A DNA stretch of 64,000 nt from Mycobacteroides immunogenum (GCF_001605725.1 NZ_CP011530.1:4340001-4404000), one strand, 5' to 3'; counted from the first letter of the stretch, positions 29,534 to 39,954 are shown. Translations and numbers: made by a program. Notes: generated from the sequence alone by a model not told the origin.

Positions 29534-30880
29534 CTATCGGTTGAAGGCCGCGCCTTGCTCGCGGTCCAGGTACGTGTCCGACTTGTTCTTGAGGAAGAAC
29601 AGGTAGACCACCAGCGAGATCGCGATACACACCGTCACATACCCGATGAACAGCGGAACCTGACCGTGCTCCTTGAGCGCCTGATAGATCAGCGGCGCGG
29701 TACCGCCGAACACCGAGTTGGCCAGCGCATAGCCCACACCCACGCCCAACGCGCGCACGTGCGACGGAAACAGCTCGGACTTCACCAGCGCGTTGATCGA
29801 GGTGTAGCCCGTCAAGATCACGTAGGAGACGGCAACCAGCAGAAATGACGCGATCGGTGAATGCGTCTGCGGCAGGTACGTGATGAGCACATAGGTATAG
29901 AAGACGCCGCCGAAACCGAACCAGAGCAGCAGCGGCTTGCGGCCCACCTTGTCGCTGATGATGCCGCCAATAGGCTGCAGCAGCATCAGCAGGATGAGCC
30001 CTGCCAGGTTGATCCAGGTGGCCGTCATCGCCTGGTCCTTGTAGGCGGTCTTGACGATGGCCGGCGCGTTGACGCTGTAGGTGTAGAACGCCAGGGTGCC
30101 GCCCATGGTGATGAGGAAGCACAGCAGTAGCGGTTTCCAATACCGGGTGAGCAGCACGCGCATGGATCCCGAGCTGGTGTCATCGCCTGCCTTGATGGCG
30201 GCCAACTGCTCCTCGCTGAGGGATTCGTCCATGGTGCGCCGCAACCAGTACACGACGATCGCTGCCACACCGCCGACGGCGAAGGCTATGCGCCAACCGA
30301 ATTCGTGAACCTGCTCGGGGTCGAGCACCGTCAGGATGATCAGCAGCGTGAATTGGGCGAGCACGTGCCCACCCACCAGAGTCACGTATTGAAACGACGA
30401 GAAGAATCCTCGCCGCTCCCGGGTGGCCGCCTCGGACATGTAGGTGGCCGAGGTGCCGTATTCGCCGCCCGTCGCGAAGCCCTGAACGAGACGGCACAGG
30501 ATCAACACGATCGGTGCGGCCATGCCGATGCTGGTGCGTGAGGGCACCAGGGCGATGACCATCGAGCAGGCCGCCATCAGGGTGACGCTGAGGGTCAGCG
30601 CGGCACGACGGCCATTTCGGTCGGCGAAGCGACCGAAGAACCACGATCCCAGCGGCCGCGTGATGAAGGTGACCGCGAAGATCGCGTACACGTAGACCGT
30701 CGAGTTCTGATCGGATTCGTCGAAGAATTGCTTCTCGAAATACATCGCGAAGACGGTGTAGACGTAGACGTCGTACCATTCGACGAGGTTGCCGGACGAC
30801 CCTCTGATGGTGTTCCAGATTGCGCGACGGGTCTGCGCCCGATCCGAGGGGGTTGGGGTTTCAGCAGCAGAAACAGTCAT
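29534..30880 (-). CDS. MFS transporter, metabolite:H+ symporter type
   Basis: A 448-residue 12-helix transporter of the MHS subfamily (ShiA/KgtP/ProP-like). It contains the signature loop FITRPLGSWFFGRFADRNGR between helices 2 and 3, RLVQGFATGGEYGTSATYM in helix 4, and SELFPSHVRALGVGVGYAL in the second half. Such proteins import dicarboxylates, aromatic acids or compatible solutes; the substrate cannot be read here. It starts 6 bases after the cutinase stop, so the two form an operon. Confidence 0.88.
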   Translation of the reverse strand: MTVSAAETPTPSDRAQTRRAIWNTIRGSSGNLVEWYDVYVYTVFAMYFEKQFFDESDQNSTVYVYAIFAVTFITRPLGSWFFGRFADRNGRRAALTLSVTLMAACSMVIALVPSRTSIGMAAPIVLILCRLVQGFATGGEYGTSATYMSEAATRERRGFFSSFQYVTLVGGHVLAQFTLLIILTVLDPEQVHEFGWRIAFAVGGVAAIVVYWLRRTMDESLSEEQLAAIKAGDDTSSGSMRVLLTRYWKPLLLCFLITMGGTLAFYTYSVNAPAIVKTAYKDQAMTATWINLAGLILLMLLQPIGGIISDKVGRKPLLLWFGFGGVFYTYVLITYLPQTHSPIASFLLVAVSYVILTGYTSINALVKSELFPSHVRALGVGVGYALANSVFGGTAPLIYQALKEHGQVPLFIGYVTVCIAISLVVYLFFLKNKSDTYLDREQGAAFNR

Positions 30881-30886
30881 GCAGGC

Positions 30887-31903
30887 TTACTGACCCGGAC
30901 CTGGCGGCGGACCGTGCCGTGCCGGGTCGGGCGCGGGGAGGGTGCTGGTCACCGCCGCGGGCACATCGGCCTCCGGAGCGTCGGTCGCCGGCAACATCCA
31001 CGCGGGCACCCTTCGGGAGGTCGGGGCGGCCACCGGTTTGGGCGTGGACGACGAGGTCGCCGCGGGCGCCGGTGACGCGCCGGACGAGGTGGGTGCCGGC
31101 GTTGTGGCGGGCGTCGTGGTGGCGCTCAACGGATTGGCGCTCTTGGACGTGGACGCCGGGGCACCGGACGCGCTGGTGGATGTACTGCTGGAGGCGGCGG
31201 CGGCACTGCTGCTGGCGGCGACGGCTGCCAGCCGGTTGACGACGAAGTCGGCCGCCTTGTCGGCCGATCCGTCGGATTTGTACTGCATATGCGGGCCCAG
31301 CCCGCCGCCGTTCGGATCGCAGATGCCGTCGCCTGGATTGCAGATGTCGATGATCTTGCTGCGCTGGTCGTCTCTGATCGTCAGGTCCAGGTTCATCCCG
31401 GCGACCTGCCAGTTCTTCGGGTTCCCGATCAATACGATTGCGGCGACGCGCTTTTCGAGATCTGCCGGCAGCGGGTTGTTGAAGGTGAGCCCGGTTCCGT
31501 TCTTGCCGAACAGCACGTCCACCACGGCCGCGCCCTGCGAGAATCCGCCCAGCACGAATTGCGTGTTCGGGCAGTTCCGGGCCACTTCCTGAACGTGGTA
31601 GCTCATGTCGTTGGCACCGTCACCGGCGCGCACCCAGTCGAAGCTGGCTGGATAGTTCACCGCGTAAACGTCCACGGCCTTGCCCGCGAGGCGGCCGGTG
31701 AGCTCATCGGTGAACGCCTGGCCCACATCGCCCAGCCCCGGCGAGTCATTGGTGCCGCGGGCGAAGGACACATCGACGTCCGGGCAGCCCGCGGCGTTGG
31801 CGGTGGGCCAGTTGTCGTTGTGGGTGGCCAGTATCGCGGCGGCCGCCGCCGATACCGAGAAGATGGAAACCCCGACCGATCCACGCCTGACGTATCGGTT
31901 CAT
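30887..31903 (-). CDS. Cutinase-family secreted esterase with Ser/Thr-rich tail
   Basis: A 338-residue exported protein with a signal peptide (residues about 1-32). The cutinase domain (about 35-225) has CPDVDVSFARGT near its start, the nucleophile in VLGGFSQGAAVVD, the catalytic Asp in NPGDGICDP and the His in GLGPHMQY. A 110-residue Ala/Ser/Thr/Pro-rich tail ends in PGPGQ and probably spans the cell envelope. Mycobacterial cutinase-like proteins are lipid esterases or phospholipases. ATG 31903 is the first start directly before the signal sequence. Confidence 0.9.
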   Translation of the reverse strand: MNRYVRRGSVGVSIFSVSAAAAAILATHNDNWPTANAAGCPDVDVSFARGTNDSPGLGDVGQAFTDELTGRLAGKAVDVYAVNYPASFDWVRAGDGANDMSYHVQEVARNCPNTQFVLGGFSQGAAVVDVLFGKNGTGLTFNNPLPADLEKRVAAIVLIGNPKNWQVAGMNLDLTIRDDQRSKIIDICNPGDGICDPNGGGLGPHMQYKSDGSADKAADFVVNRLAAVAASSSAAAASSSTSTSASGAPASTSKSANPLSATTTPATTPAPTSSGASPAPAATSSSTPKPVAAPTSRRVPAWMLPATDAPEADVPAAVTSTLPAPDPARHGPPPGPGQ

Positions 31904-32052
31904 TGGTCCAGCGTAGACAGGTCGGCCTTCACATTCACAGTCTTGGACCGATCCCAAAACGACTCTTACCGGGTCCTTACTCGCACCTCATCGGCAGGCC
32001 CGGAACCGGCCTGTGCCCTACCCACTCAGCGGACACCGCCGTCGCCCGAAAC

Positions 32053-32066
32053 TGAAACACGTTCTA
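32053..32066. promoter_or_regulatory. KstR-type operator
   Basis: TGAAACACGTTCTA fits every defined position of the published KstR consensus TnnAACnnGTTnnA. It overlaps a -10-like TACTCT (32065-32070), and the hydrolase GTG at 32077 is 7 bases after that hexamer. KstR would therefore occlude the core promoter. Confidence 0.7.
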
Positions 32067-32076
32067 CTCTTGTCTG

Positions 32077-32928
32077 GTGGACGTGACATACGAGGGCACC
32101 AAGAAAGAACTGGCCACCGACGAGGGTGTGCTGCGCTATCACGAGGCCGGCGAGGGCGAGCCGCTGATCCTGCTGCACGGCTCCGGTCCCGGCGTCACGG
32201 GATGGCGCAACTACCGCGGGAACCTCGCGGTTTTCGCCGAGCACTTCCACACCTACGTCTTGGAGTTCCCCGGCTTCGGCGTCAGCGACGCCGTGCAGGG
32301 ACACCCCGTCCTGACGGCCGGTGCCTCGGTGATCAGGTTCATGGACGGTCTCGGCATCTCCTCCGCCGCCATCGTGGGGAACTCGATGGGCGGTGTTGTC
32401 GGCGTCAATTTGGCGATCAAGCACCCGGATCGCATCACCAAGCTCGTCACCATCGGCGGCGTCGGACCGAACATCTTCAGCCCTAGCCCCAGCGAGGGTC
32501 TACGCCTACTGCAGGAGTTCACCGACAACCCCGACCGCGACAAGCTGGTGCGCTGGCTCAACTCCATGGTGTGGGATCCCGCCGTCGTCACCGACGAACT
32601 CATCGAGGAACGCTGGGAAGCAGCGATCAATCCGGACGCGCACAAGACCGCGCAGCTGATGTACGGCTCCAAGGCCTTTGCGATGCAACAGCAGTTCCTG
32701 GCCAACGCCGACATCCCGCCGTACTGGGCGATGATGCACAAGATCAAGTGCCCGACGCTGCTCACCTGGGGCCGCGATGACAGGGTCAGCCCGCCCGATA
32801 TGGCGATCGTGCCGATGCGGCTCATCCCCAACGCCGAGTTGCACATCTTCCCGAACAGCGGTCACTGGGTGATGATCGAGGCCAAGGCGGCCTTCGAGCA
32901 GACGGTGGTGGACTTCCTGCGACGCTAG
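32077..32928 (+). CDS. Alpha/beta hydrolase, C-C bond hydrolase-like
   Basis: A 283-residue alpha/beta hydrolase of the MhpC/HsaD-like group. It shows the oxyanion block LILLHGSGPGVTGWRNYRGN, the nucleophile AIVGNSMGGVVG, the catalytic Asp region LLTWGRDDRVSP and the His NSGHWVMIE. The KstR-type operator in its promoter argues for a role in sterol or steroid-ring breakdown. The GTG at 32077 coincides with the predicted transcription start, so the mRNA may be leaderless; GTG 32083 is an alternative. The exact substrate is not known. Confidence 0.85.
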   Translation: MDVTYEGTKKELATDEGVLRYHEAGEGEPLILLHGSGPGVTGWRNYRGNLAVFAEHFHTYVLEFPGFGVSDAVQGHPVLTAGASVIRFMDGLGISSAAIVGNSMGGVVGVNLAIKHPDRITKLVTIGGVGPNIFSPSPSEGLRLLQEFTDNPDRDKLVRWLNSMVWDPAVVTDELIEERWEAAINPDAHKTAQLMYGSKAFAMQQQFLANADIPPYWAMMHKIKCPTLLTWGRDDRVSPPDMAIVPMRLIPNAELHIFPNSGHWVMIEAKAAFEQTVVDFLRR

Positions 32929-32931
32929 TCA

Positions 32932-32991
32932 TCGAGCGCATACCGCACGCGGACCGATTATCGGGATCGCCTGCGTGCGGTACGCGCTCGA
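32932..32991. repeat. Long inverted repeat after hydrolase gene
   Basis: Arms of 19 bases (32932-32950 and 32973-32991, the first starting TCGAGCGCATACC) match with one mismatch. The 22-base interior contains the odd palindrome CCGATtATCGG. It starts 3 bases after the hydrolase stop. The size and position parallel the element at 18181-18240, but the sequence differs. Confidence 0.75.
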
Positions 32992-33016
32992 CACAGGACC
33001 TCACTCCCCCGACGCA

Positions 33017-33051
33017 AAAGCGCGCCGCCCCTCACGGGAACGGCGCGCTTT
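33017..33051. terminator. Intrinsic terminator of the S10 operon
   Basis: AAAGCGCGCCG (33017-33027) and CGGCGCGCTTT (33041-33051) form a perfect 11-bp stem. On the minus strand the stem is followed by TTTT. It lies just downstream of rpsQ and so ends the rpsJ-rpsQ transcript; it is also oriented to stop the convergent hydrolase transcript. Confidence 0.88.
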
Positions 33052-33063
33052 ACACGTAGCTGA

Positions 33064-33369
33064 CTACTTGGCCTTCTCGAGAACCTCGACCAGGCGCCAC
33101 CGCTTGGTGGCCGACGTCGGGCGGGTCTCCATCAGCGAGACGCGGTCGCCGACACCGGCGTCACCGTTCTCGTCGTGGGCCTTGACCTTCGACGTGGTGC
33201 GGATGATCTTGCCGTACAGCGAGTGCCGGTTACGGGACTCGAGCTCGACCACGATGGTCTTCTGCATCTTGTCCGAAACGACATAGCCGATGGCGGTCTT
33301 ACGACGCCCGCGCGGCTGCTCGGTGGCCGGGGTGTGCTTGGGCCCTGCGGCCTTCTTGGTGTCGCTCAC
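33064..33369 (-). CDS. rpsQ: 30S ribosomal protein S17
   Basis: A 101-residue S17: after a 20-residue basic N-terminal extension come [20 protein letters not shown] and the RNA-binding [17 protein letters not shown]. Last gene of the S10 operon. Its GTG start overlaps the rpmC stop by 4 bases (GTGA), and a strong terminator follows. Confidence 0.97.
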   Translation of the reverse strand: MSDTKKAAGPKHTPATEQPRGRRKTAIGYVVSDKMQKTIVVELESRNRHSLYGKIIRTTSKVKAHDENGDAGVGDRVSLMETRPTSATKRWRLVEVLEKAK

Positions 33370-33602
33370 TTGCTGTCCTCGCTATCGGGTCCTGCGGCCA
33401 ATCCGAGCTCGCGCTCACGCATCACCGTGTAGATGCGCGCGATCTCCTGGCGCACCGCACGCAGCCGACGGTTGTTGGCGAGCTGACCGGTGGCCATCTG
33501 GAAGCGCAGGTTGAACAGCTCTTCCTTGGACTCACGCAGCTTGGTAACCAGCTCTTCCTCGGTGCTTTCCCGCAGTTCGCCAGCGGAAATTCCCACTGCC
33601 AT
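33366..33602 (-). CDS. rpmC: 50S ribosomal protein L29
   Basis: A 78-residue L29: [20 protein letters not shown] and [20 protein letters not shown] are the two helices of the family, followed by a short acidic tail. ATG 33602 shares one base with the rplP stop (TGATG). L29 sits at the peptide tunnel exit. Confidence 0.97.
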   Translation of the reverse strand: MAVGISAGELRESTEEELVTKLRESKEELFNLRFQMATGQLANNRRLRAVRQEIARIYTVMRERELGLAAGPDSEDSK

Positions 33603-34018
33603 CAGAACTGCTCCTCTCGTGTGATGATGCGCGCCTTGATCGGCAGCTTGTGGATCGCGCGCGTCAACGCCTGGCGCGCGGTCTCTTCGTTCGGGTAGCT
33701 CAACTCGAACAGCACACGACCGGGCTTGACGTTCGCAACCCACCACTCCGGCGAACCCTTACCGGAACCCATGCGGGTTTCGGCGGGCTTCTTGGTCAGC
33801 GGGCGGTCCGGGAAGATGTTGATCCACACCTTGCCGCCACGCTTGATGTGCCGGTTGATGGCGATACGAGCGGACTCGATCTGCCGGTTCGTGATGTATG
33901 CGTGGCCCAGCGCCTGGATGCCGTAGTCACCGAAGGCGACGGTGGTACCGCCCGAGGCGGTGCCCTTCTTCTTCGGGTGATGCTGCTTGCGGTGCTTGAC
34001 CTTACGGGGAATCAGCAT
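33602..34018 (-). CDS. rplP: 50S ribosomal protein L16
   Basis: A 138-residue L16 ([40 protein letters not shown]; the [20 protein letters not shown] block). Core large-subunit protein near the A site. It starts 2 bases after the rpsC stop and overlaps rpmC by one base. Confidence 0.98.
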   Translation of the reverse strand: MLIPRKVKHRKQHHPKKKGTASGGTTVAFGDYGIQALGHAYITNRQIESARIAINRHIKRGGKVWINIFPDRPLTKKPAETRMGSGKGSPEWWVANVKPGRVLFELSYPNEETARQALTRAIHKLPIKARIITREEQF

Positions 34019-34020
34019 GT

Positions 34021-35305
<1,285 letters not shown>

Positions 35306-35309
<4 letters not shown>

Positions 35310-35587
35310 CGCCGCTTGCTCTTTCGGTCGTCCTTGATGTGACCCTTGAAGGTGCGCGTCGGGGCGAACTCGCCCAGCTTGTGACCGACCATCGACTCGG
35401 TGACGAAGACGGGGACGTGCTTACGCCCGTCGTGCACCGCGAAGGTGTGGCCAATGAAGTCGGGGATGATGGTCGACCGACGCGACCAGGTCTTGATGAC
35501 CTGCTTGGTGTTCTTCTCGTTCTGCACGTCGACCTTCTTGAGCAGATGGTCGTCGATGAACGGGCCCTTCTTGAGGCTGCGTGGCAT
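35306..35587 (-). CDS. rpsS: 30S ribosomal protein S19
   Basis: A 93-residue S19: [20 protein letters not shown] start, [20 protein letters not shown] in the middle and [20 protein letters not shown] near the end. Standard length. Its stop overlaps the rplV start by 4 bases, and it follows rplB by 9 bases. Confidence 0.98.
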
Positions 35588-35596
35588 CGCTTACTC

Positions 35597-36433
35597 CTAG
35601 CGCTTCTTGCCGGTGCGCCGGCGACGGACGATGAGCTTGTCGCTCGCCTTGTTCGGCTTGCGGGTGCGGCCTTCCGGCTTGCCCCACGGGCTCACCGGGT
35701 GACGACCACCAGAGGTCTTACCTTCACCACCACCGTGCGGGTGGTCGACCGGGTTCATCACGACACCACGGACGGTGGGGCGCTTGCCCTTCCACCGCAT
35801 ACGGCCGGCCTTACCCCAGTTGATGTTGGCCTGCTCGGCGTTACCGACCTCGCCGACGGTGGCGCGGCAGCGCACGTCGACACGACGGATCTCACCGCTG
35901 GGCATGCGCAGGGAGGCGTAGGCGCCTTCCTTACCCAGCAGCTGGATACCGGAACCGGCGGAGCGAGCCAGCTTGGCGCCACCGCCCGGACGCAGCTCCA
36001 CGGCGTGCACCGTGGTACCCGTCGGGATGTTGCGCAGCGGCAGGTTGTTGCCCGGCTTGATGTCGGCGTTGGCGCCCGACTCCACCACATCACCCTGCGA
36101 CAGCCCGACCGGCGCGATGATGTAACGCTTCTCGCCATCCAGGAAGTGCAGCAGCGCGATGCGTGCGGTGCGGTTGGGGTCGTACTCGATGTGCGCGACC
36201 TTGGCGTTGACGCCGTCCTTGTCGTGGCGACGGAAATCAATCAGCCGGTAGGCACGCTTGTGGCCACCACCCTTGTGGCGAGTGGTGATGCGGCCGTGGG
36301 CGTTACGTCCACCGGTGCCGTGCAGCGGGCGGATCAGCGACTTCTCGGGAGTCGAGCGAGTGATCTCCGAGAAATCGGCGACGCTCGAGCCGCGGCGACC
36401 GGGGGTCGTCGGCTTGTACTTGCGAATAGCCAT
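35597..36433 (-). CDS. rplB: 50S ribosomal protein L2
   Basis: A 278-residue L2, central to peptidyl-transferase assembly. Blocks include [40 protein letters not shown], and the C-terminal signature [19 protein letters not shown] with the conserved His. Length is typical. It lies between rplW and rpsS in the S10 operon. Confidence 0.98.
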   Translation of the reverse strand: MAIRKYKPTTPGRRGSSVADFSEITRSTPEKSLIRPLHGTGGRNAHGRITTRHKGGGHKRAYRLIDFRRHDKDGVNAKVAHIEYDPNRTARIALLHFLDGEKRYIIAPVGLSQGDVVESGANADIKPGNNLPLRNIPTGTTVHAVELRPGGGAKLARSAGSGIQLLGKEGAYASLRMPSGEIRRVDVRCRATVGEVGNAEQANINWGKAGRMRWKGKRPTVRGVVMNPVDHPHGGGEGKTSGGRHPVSPWGKPEGRTRKPNKASDKLIVRRRRTGKKR

Positions 36434-36459
36434 GTCTTCTCTAGTCCTCTACTCCCCGA

Positions 36460-36762
36460 CTACGCGGGGGCTCCAAACAGGTCGATCGGCTTGCTGCCCG
36501 GTGCCAGGGTGACGATGGCGCGCTTGGTGCTCTTGCGCTGTCCGAAACCGGTGCGGGTGCGCTTGCGCTTGCCCTGACGGTTTGCGGTGTTCACCGAGGA
36601 GACCTTGACGCTGAAGATCTGCTCAATGGCGATCTTGATCTGCGTCTTGTTCGAGTCCGGGTGGACGATGAAGGTGTACACGTTGTCTTCGATCAACGAG
36701 TACGACTTCTCCGAGATCACCGGGGCCAGGATGATGTCGCGGGGGTCAGCGATGGTTGCCAT
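36460..36762 (-). CDS. rplW: 50S ribosomal protein L23
   Basis: A 100-residue L23 ([56 protein letters not shown]). It sits at the tunnel exit and docks trigger factor and SRP. Its ATG shares one base with the rplD stop (TGATG). Confidence 0.98.
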   Translation of the reverse strand: MATIADPRDIILAPVISEKSYSLIEDNVYTFIVHPDSNKTQIKIAIEQIFSVKVSSVNTANRQGKRKRTRTGFGQRKSTKRAIVTLAPGSKPIDLFGAPA

Positions 36763-37412
36763 CAGGCCGACACCTCCTCTTTCTTCTTGGCGTTGATGAA
36801 GCCGTTGAGTGCCTCGACGCTGAACACAACGTCATCGGCCTTCAACACGTCATAGGTGTTGAGCTGGTCGTAGGCCAGCACATGCACGTTCGGCAGGTTC
36901 CGGACGCTCTTGACCGAAGCCAAGTCGTCGCGGCCCAGCACCACCAGCAGCTGCTTGCGGTCGGTGATCTCGGCCAGGAACGACTTGGCGCTCTTGGTCG
37001 AGGGTTCCTGTCCGGCAACCAGTTCGGTGATGGCATGGATCCGGCCGTTGCGGGCCCGGTCCGACAACGCACCGCGCAGGGCGGCGGCGATCATCTTCTT
37101 GGGGGTCCGCTGGCTGTAGTCACGCGGCTGCGGGCCGTGGACGATGCCACCACCGGTGAACTGCGGGGCGCGGGTCGAACCCTGACGGGCACGGCCGGTT
37201 CCCTTCTGCCGGTACGGCTTCTTGCCACCACCGGACACCAGGCCACGCGTCTTGGTGGCGTGGGTGCCCTGACGGCCGGCGGCCAGCTGAGCGGTCACCA
37301 CCTGGTGCAGCAGCGCGATATTGGCTGGGGCGTCGAACAATTCGGCCGGCAGCTCGATGGAGCCGTCCGTCTTGCCACCCGGAGCCTTGACGTCAATCTT
37401 CAAAGTGCTCAC
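36762..37412 (-). CDS. rplD: 50S ribosomal protein L4
   Basis: A 216-residue L4: the tunnel loop [20 protein letters not shown] is intact, followed by [19 protein letters not shown] and the C-terminal [19 protein letters not shown]. In E. coli L4 represses its own operon; whether this applies here is unknown. The GTG start overlaps the rplC stop by 4 bases. Confidence 0.98.
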   Translation of the reverse strand: MSTLKIDVKAPGGKTDGSIELPAELFDAPANIALLHQVVTAQLAAGRQGTHATKTRGLVSGGGKKPYRQKGTGRARQGSTRAPQFTGGGIVHGPQPRDYSQRTPKKMIAAALRGALSDRARNGRIHAITELVAGQEPSTKSAKSFLAEITDRKQLLVVLGRDDLASVKSVRNLPNVHVLAYDQLNTYDVLKADDVVFSVEALNGFINAKKKEEVSA

Positions 37413-38062
37413 TTCTCACCTCGCTTGACAGCGGTGCGGACCACAACCAGGCCACCCTTACGTCCGGGGATGGCACCCTTGATCAGCAGTACGCCGTTCT
37501 CGGCATCAACCTTGTGCACCACCAGGTTCTGCGTGGTGACGCGATCGCTACCCATACGTCCGGACATCCGGGTGCCCTTGAAGACACGACCCGGGGTGGC
37601 GCAGCCACCGATCGAACCGGGACGACGGTGTACGGCCTGCGCACCGTGGCTGGCGCCCTGACCACTGAAGCCGTGACGCTTCATAGTTCCGGCGAAGCCC
37701 TTACCCTTCGAGGTCCCGGTGACGTCGACGTACGCGCCGTCACTGAAGATCTCGGCGGTCAGCTCCTGGCCAACCTCGTACTCGGCGACGGCGGCCTCAT
37801 CGTCCAGGCGCAGCTCGGCCAGGTGACGACGCGGGTTTATGCCCGCGGCGGCGAACTGACCGGTGACCGGCTTGGTCACCTTGCGGGGGCTGATCTCGCC
37901 ATACGCGAGCTGCACGGCGCTGTAGCCGTCCTGCTCGGTGGTGCGGATGCGGGTCACCACATTGGGTCCGGCCTTGACGACGGTCACCGGAACAACCCGG
38001 TTGTTGTCGTCGAACACCTGTGTCATACCCAGCTTGGTGCCCAGAATTCCTTTTCTTGCCAT
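37409..38062 (-). CDS. rplC: 50S ribosomal protein L3
   Basis: A 217-residue L3 ([40 protein letters not shown]; the [20 protein letters not shown] block), the assembly initiator near the peptidyl-transferase centre. It starts 14 bases after the rpsJ stop. Position and length are normal. Confidence 0.98.
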   Translation of the reverse strand: MARKGILGTKLGMTQVFDDNNRVVPVTVVKAGPNVVTRIRTTEQDGYSAVQLAYGEISPRKVTKPVTGQFAAAGINPRRHLAELRLDDEAAVAEYEVGQELTAEIFSDGAYVDVTGTSKGKGFAGTMKRHGFSGQGASHGAQAVHRRPGSIGGCATPGRVFKGTRMSGRMGSDRVTTQNLVVHKVDAENGVLLIKGAIPGRKGGLVVVRTAVKRGEK

Positions 38063-38076
38063 GGTTTCTGGTTCTC

Positions 38077-38382
38077 CTACTGGATGTTCACGTCGACGCT
38101 GGCCGGCAGGTCGATGCGCATGAGCGCGTCAACCGTCTTCGGCGTCGGGTCGAGGATGTCGATGAGCCGCTTGTGGGTGCGCATCTCGAAATGCTCGCGC
38201 GAATCCTTGTACTTGTGCGGCGACCGGATAACGCAGTACACGTTCTTCTCGGTCGGCAGCGGCACAGGTCCAACGACACTCGCGCCGGTACGGGTCACCG
38301 TCTCAACAATCTTGCGCGCCGAGGCGTCAATCGCCTCATGGTCGTAGGCCTTAAGCCTGATGCGGATCTTCTGTCCCGCCAC
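38077..38382 (-). CDS. rpsJ: 30S ribosomal protein S10
   Basis: A 101-residue S10 ([60 protein letters not shown]). It heads the S10 operon and also acts in NusB-dependent antitermination. The GTG start at 38380-38382 is preceded by TAGGAAG and followed by the conserved AGQKIRI, so the reading frame open further upstream is not coding. Confidence 0.97.
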
Positions 38383-38758
38383 GCTTCCTACCTCTACTGT
38401 CACTGGTCCGGAGCACGCCGAAGCGCGCAACCCGATACCGCCGCTGTTTACCTGTCGTAGTTCACCGACCCCCGCGGTCGGGCGTGTCGCCCTCACGCGC
38501 AGTCGTCCGCGTCGAAAATTCTCGTCGCTTGGACTGGGCCGACGCGCCCGTAAGGGCGCTAGTGGTTCGCCGTCCCCGTTCACGCGCCACAAAAAGGCGT
38601 CGCAACCGGTTCACGGCAACCCGAACAGTATGCCTTATCCGGCGGCTGCGGCCAAATCCCCGCGGTAACACCCTCGGGGCGGCGATTGGAACCCGGTGAC
38701 CTGCGGTTCCGGGGGCATGTGGAACGGTAGTACAAGTTCCACTCGAGGAGGTTGTGAG
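38383..38758. other. Divergent promoter region and S10 leader
   Basis: A 376-base gap without a supportable gene. On the minus strand it contains a candidate rpsJ promoter (38625-38655) and a roughly 235-base leader with two hairpins: GCGCCC/GGGCGC at 38544-38559 and CCGACC/GGTCGG at 38465-38481. On the plus strand it ends with a strong GAGGAGG for the flavoprotein gene. Confidence 0.6.
38625..38655 (-). promoter_or_regulatory. Candidate rpsJ promoter
   Basis: Minus-strand -10 TACTGT (38625-38630) with a -35-like TTGGCC (38650-38655) 19 bases upstream. The spacing is 1-2 bases longer than ideal. It is the best sigma-A-like match found in the gap. Confidence 0.35.
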
Positions 38759-39427
38759 GTGCGCTGGCTCGATGCCGACGGAGGGCGTTCATTCCTACGG
38801 GCGCTACCCGTACTGGCCGGCAGTGCGCCGCCCTTCGATATCGGGTCTGCGCCCGCCGAACCGCTCCCCTTGTTCATCGAATGGATCGAGCAGGCCGCGC
38901 AGGCGGGCGTGCCGGAACCGCAGGCGATGACGATCTCCACTGTCGACGCCCTGGGTGCACCGCGCGCACGGGTGCTGATTCTCAAAGCCATCGACAAGGA
39001 CGGCTGGCATTTCGCCGCGAGCTCGGCGAGCCAGAAGGGCCGCGACTTGTCCGCTCATCCCGCCGCCGCGCTGACCTTCCATTGGCCCGAGGTGGTGCGA
39101 CAGGTGCGGGTGGTGGGCACCGTGGTGGACGACGGCGCGCAGGCAAGTGCCGCCGACTTCCTCGGCAGGCCCATCGGTTCGCGGGCGATGGCGTTGACAC
39201 TGCGACAGAGCCAGCCGCTGGCGGATCCGGCGGAAATCGACGCCGAGATAGCGAAGGCGCACCGGAAGCTGACCGACGACCCCGAGCTCGTCCCGGCCGA
39301 ATGGGTGTCCTACGCCGTGCGGCCGACGCAGATCGAGTTTTGGCAGGGCTCTCCCGACCGCAAGCACCTGAGACTTAGTTATCAGCGAGCCGGGGACGAC
39401 TGGGAGCGCACGCAGCTCTGGCCATAG
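38759..39427 (+). CDS. Pyridoxamine 5'-phosphate oxidase-like flavoprotein
   Basis: A 222-residue FMN split-barrel protein of the PNPOx/PhzG family. It shows the FMN-binding stretch PRARVLILKAIDKDGWHFA, then ASSASQKGRDLSAHPAAALT, the WPEVVRQVRVVGTV strand, and the C-terminal FWQGSPDRKHLRL with W..TQLWP at the end. It could be a true PdxH making pyridoxal phosphate or a related oxidase. GTG 38759 is preceded by GAGGAGG with 7-base spacing. It is divergent from rpsJ. Confidence 0.8.
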   Translation: MRWLDADGGRSFLRALPVLAGSAPPFDIGSAPAEPLPLFIEWIEQAAQAGVPEPQAMTISTVDALGAPRARVLILKAIDKDGWHFAASSASQKGRDLSAHPAAALTFHWPEVVRQVRVVGTVVDDGAQASAADFLGRPIGSRAMALTLRQSQPLADPAEIDAEIAKAHRKLTDDPELVPAEWVSYAVRPTQIEFWQGSPDRKHLRLSYQRAGDDWERTQLWP

Positions 39428-39458
39428 GCGACGAGTAGTCAGTGGGGTTCGCACTGAT

Positions 39459-39474
39459 CTTACTTTCGAGTAAG
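39459..39474. promoter_or_regulatory. Inverted repeat overlapping a -10 element
   Basis: CTTACT-TTCG-AGTAAG is a perfect 6-bp inverted repeat. It overlaps -10-like TAAGGT (39471-39476), which is 7 bases before the GTG of the next gene. The arrangement is that of a repressor site on a leaderless promoter; the repressor is unknown. Confidence 0.5.
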
Positions 39475-39483
39475 GTACGCACC

Positions 39484-39954
39484 GTGAGCGCATCTCCGAC
39501 CTACAAGATCTGGCAGCGTCTGCATAACAAGCCCGGCGGTTCCGCCCTGTTCTCCGCCGCCATGATGGCCCGTGTCCCATACTTCGCCTCGGTGGTGCCG
39601 CACGTGCACCGGATGGAACCGGGCTACTGCGAGGTGACCGCCCCTAAGTGGTACTTCGTCTACAACCACATCAAGACCTTCCACGCGATCGCCGCGTGCA
39701 ACCTGGCCGAAGTCGCGATGGGCATGCTGATGGAAGCGACCACCCCGTCTACGCATCGTTGGATTCCCAAGGCGATGAACGTCCAGTACCTCGGCAAGGC
39801 CACCACCTCGCTGCGTGCCATCGCCAAGCTGGAGGGCGTCGACTTCGCCTCCATCACCGAAGGCACCGACGTCGTCGTGCCGATCAGCATCACCGATCGT
39901 GACGGCAAAGAAGTGGTCAAAGCAGAGATCACCACCTGGGTGACGCCCGCGTAG
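39484..39954 (+). CDS. Hotdog-fold (DUF4442/PaaI-like) protein
   Basis: A 156-residue protein with a thioesterase-like hotdog pattern: VYNHIKTFHAIAACNLAEVA followed by RWIPKAMNVQYLGKATT and ending in a VVKAEITTWVTP strand. This matches the DUF4442/PaaI-like group, whose members are often acyl-CoA thioesterases. The catalytic residue cannot be assigned. GTG 39484 lies 7 bases after a TAAGGT hexamer, suggesting a leaderless transcript. Confidence 0.72.
   Translation: MSASPTYKIWQRLHNKPGGSALFSAAMMARVPYFASVVPHVHRMEPGYCEVTAPKWYFVYNHIKTFHAIAACNLAEVAMGMLMEATTPSTHRWIPKAMNVQYLGKATTSLRAIAKLEGVDFASITEGTDVVVPISITDRDGKEVVKAEITTWVTPA

Noticed and set aside
35339..36577. 412-codon plus-strand frame across rpsS, rplB and rplW
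   Set aside because: Fully antisense to three unmistakable ribosomal protein genes; composition is the usual third-frame artefact of high-GC DNA.
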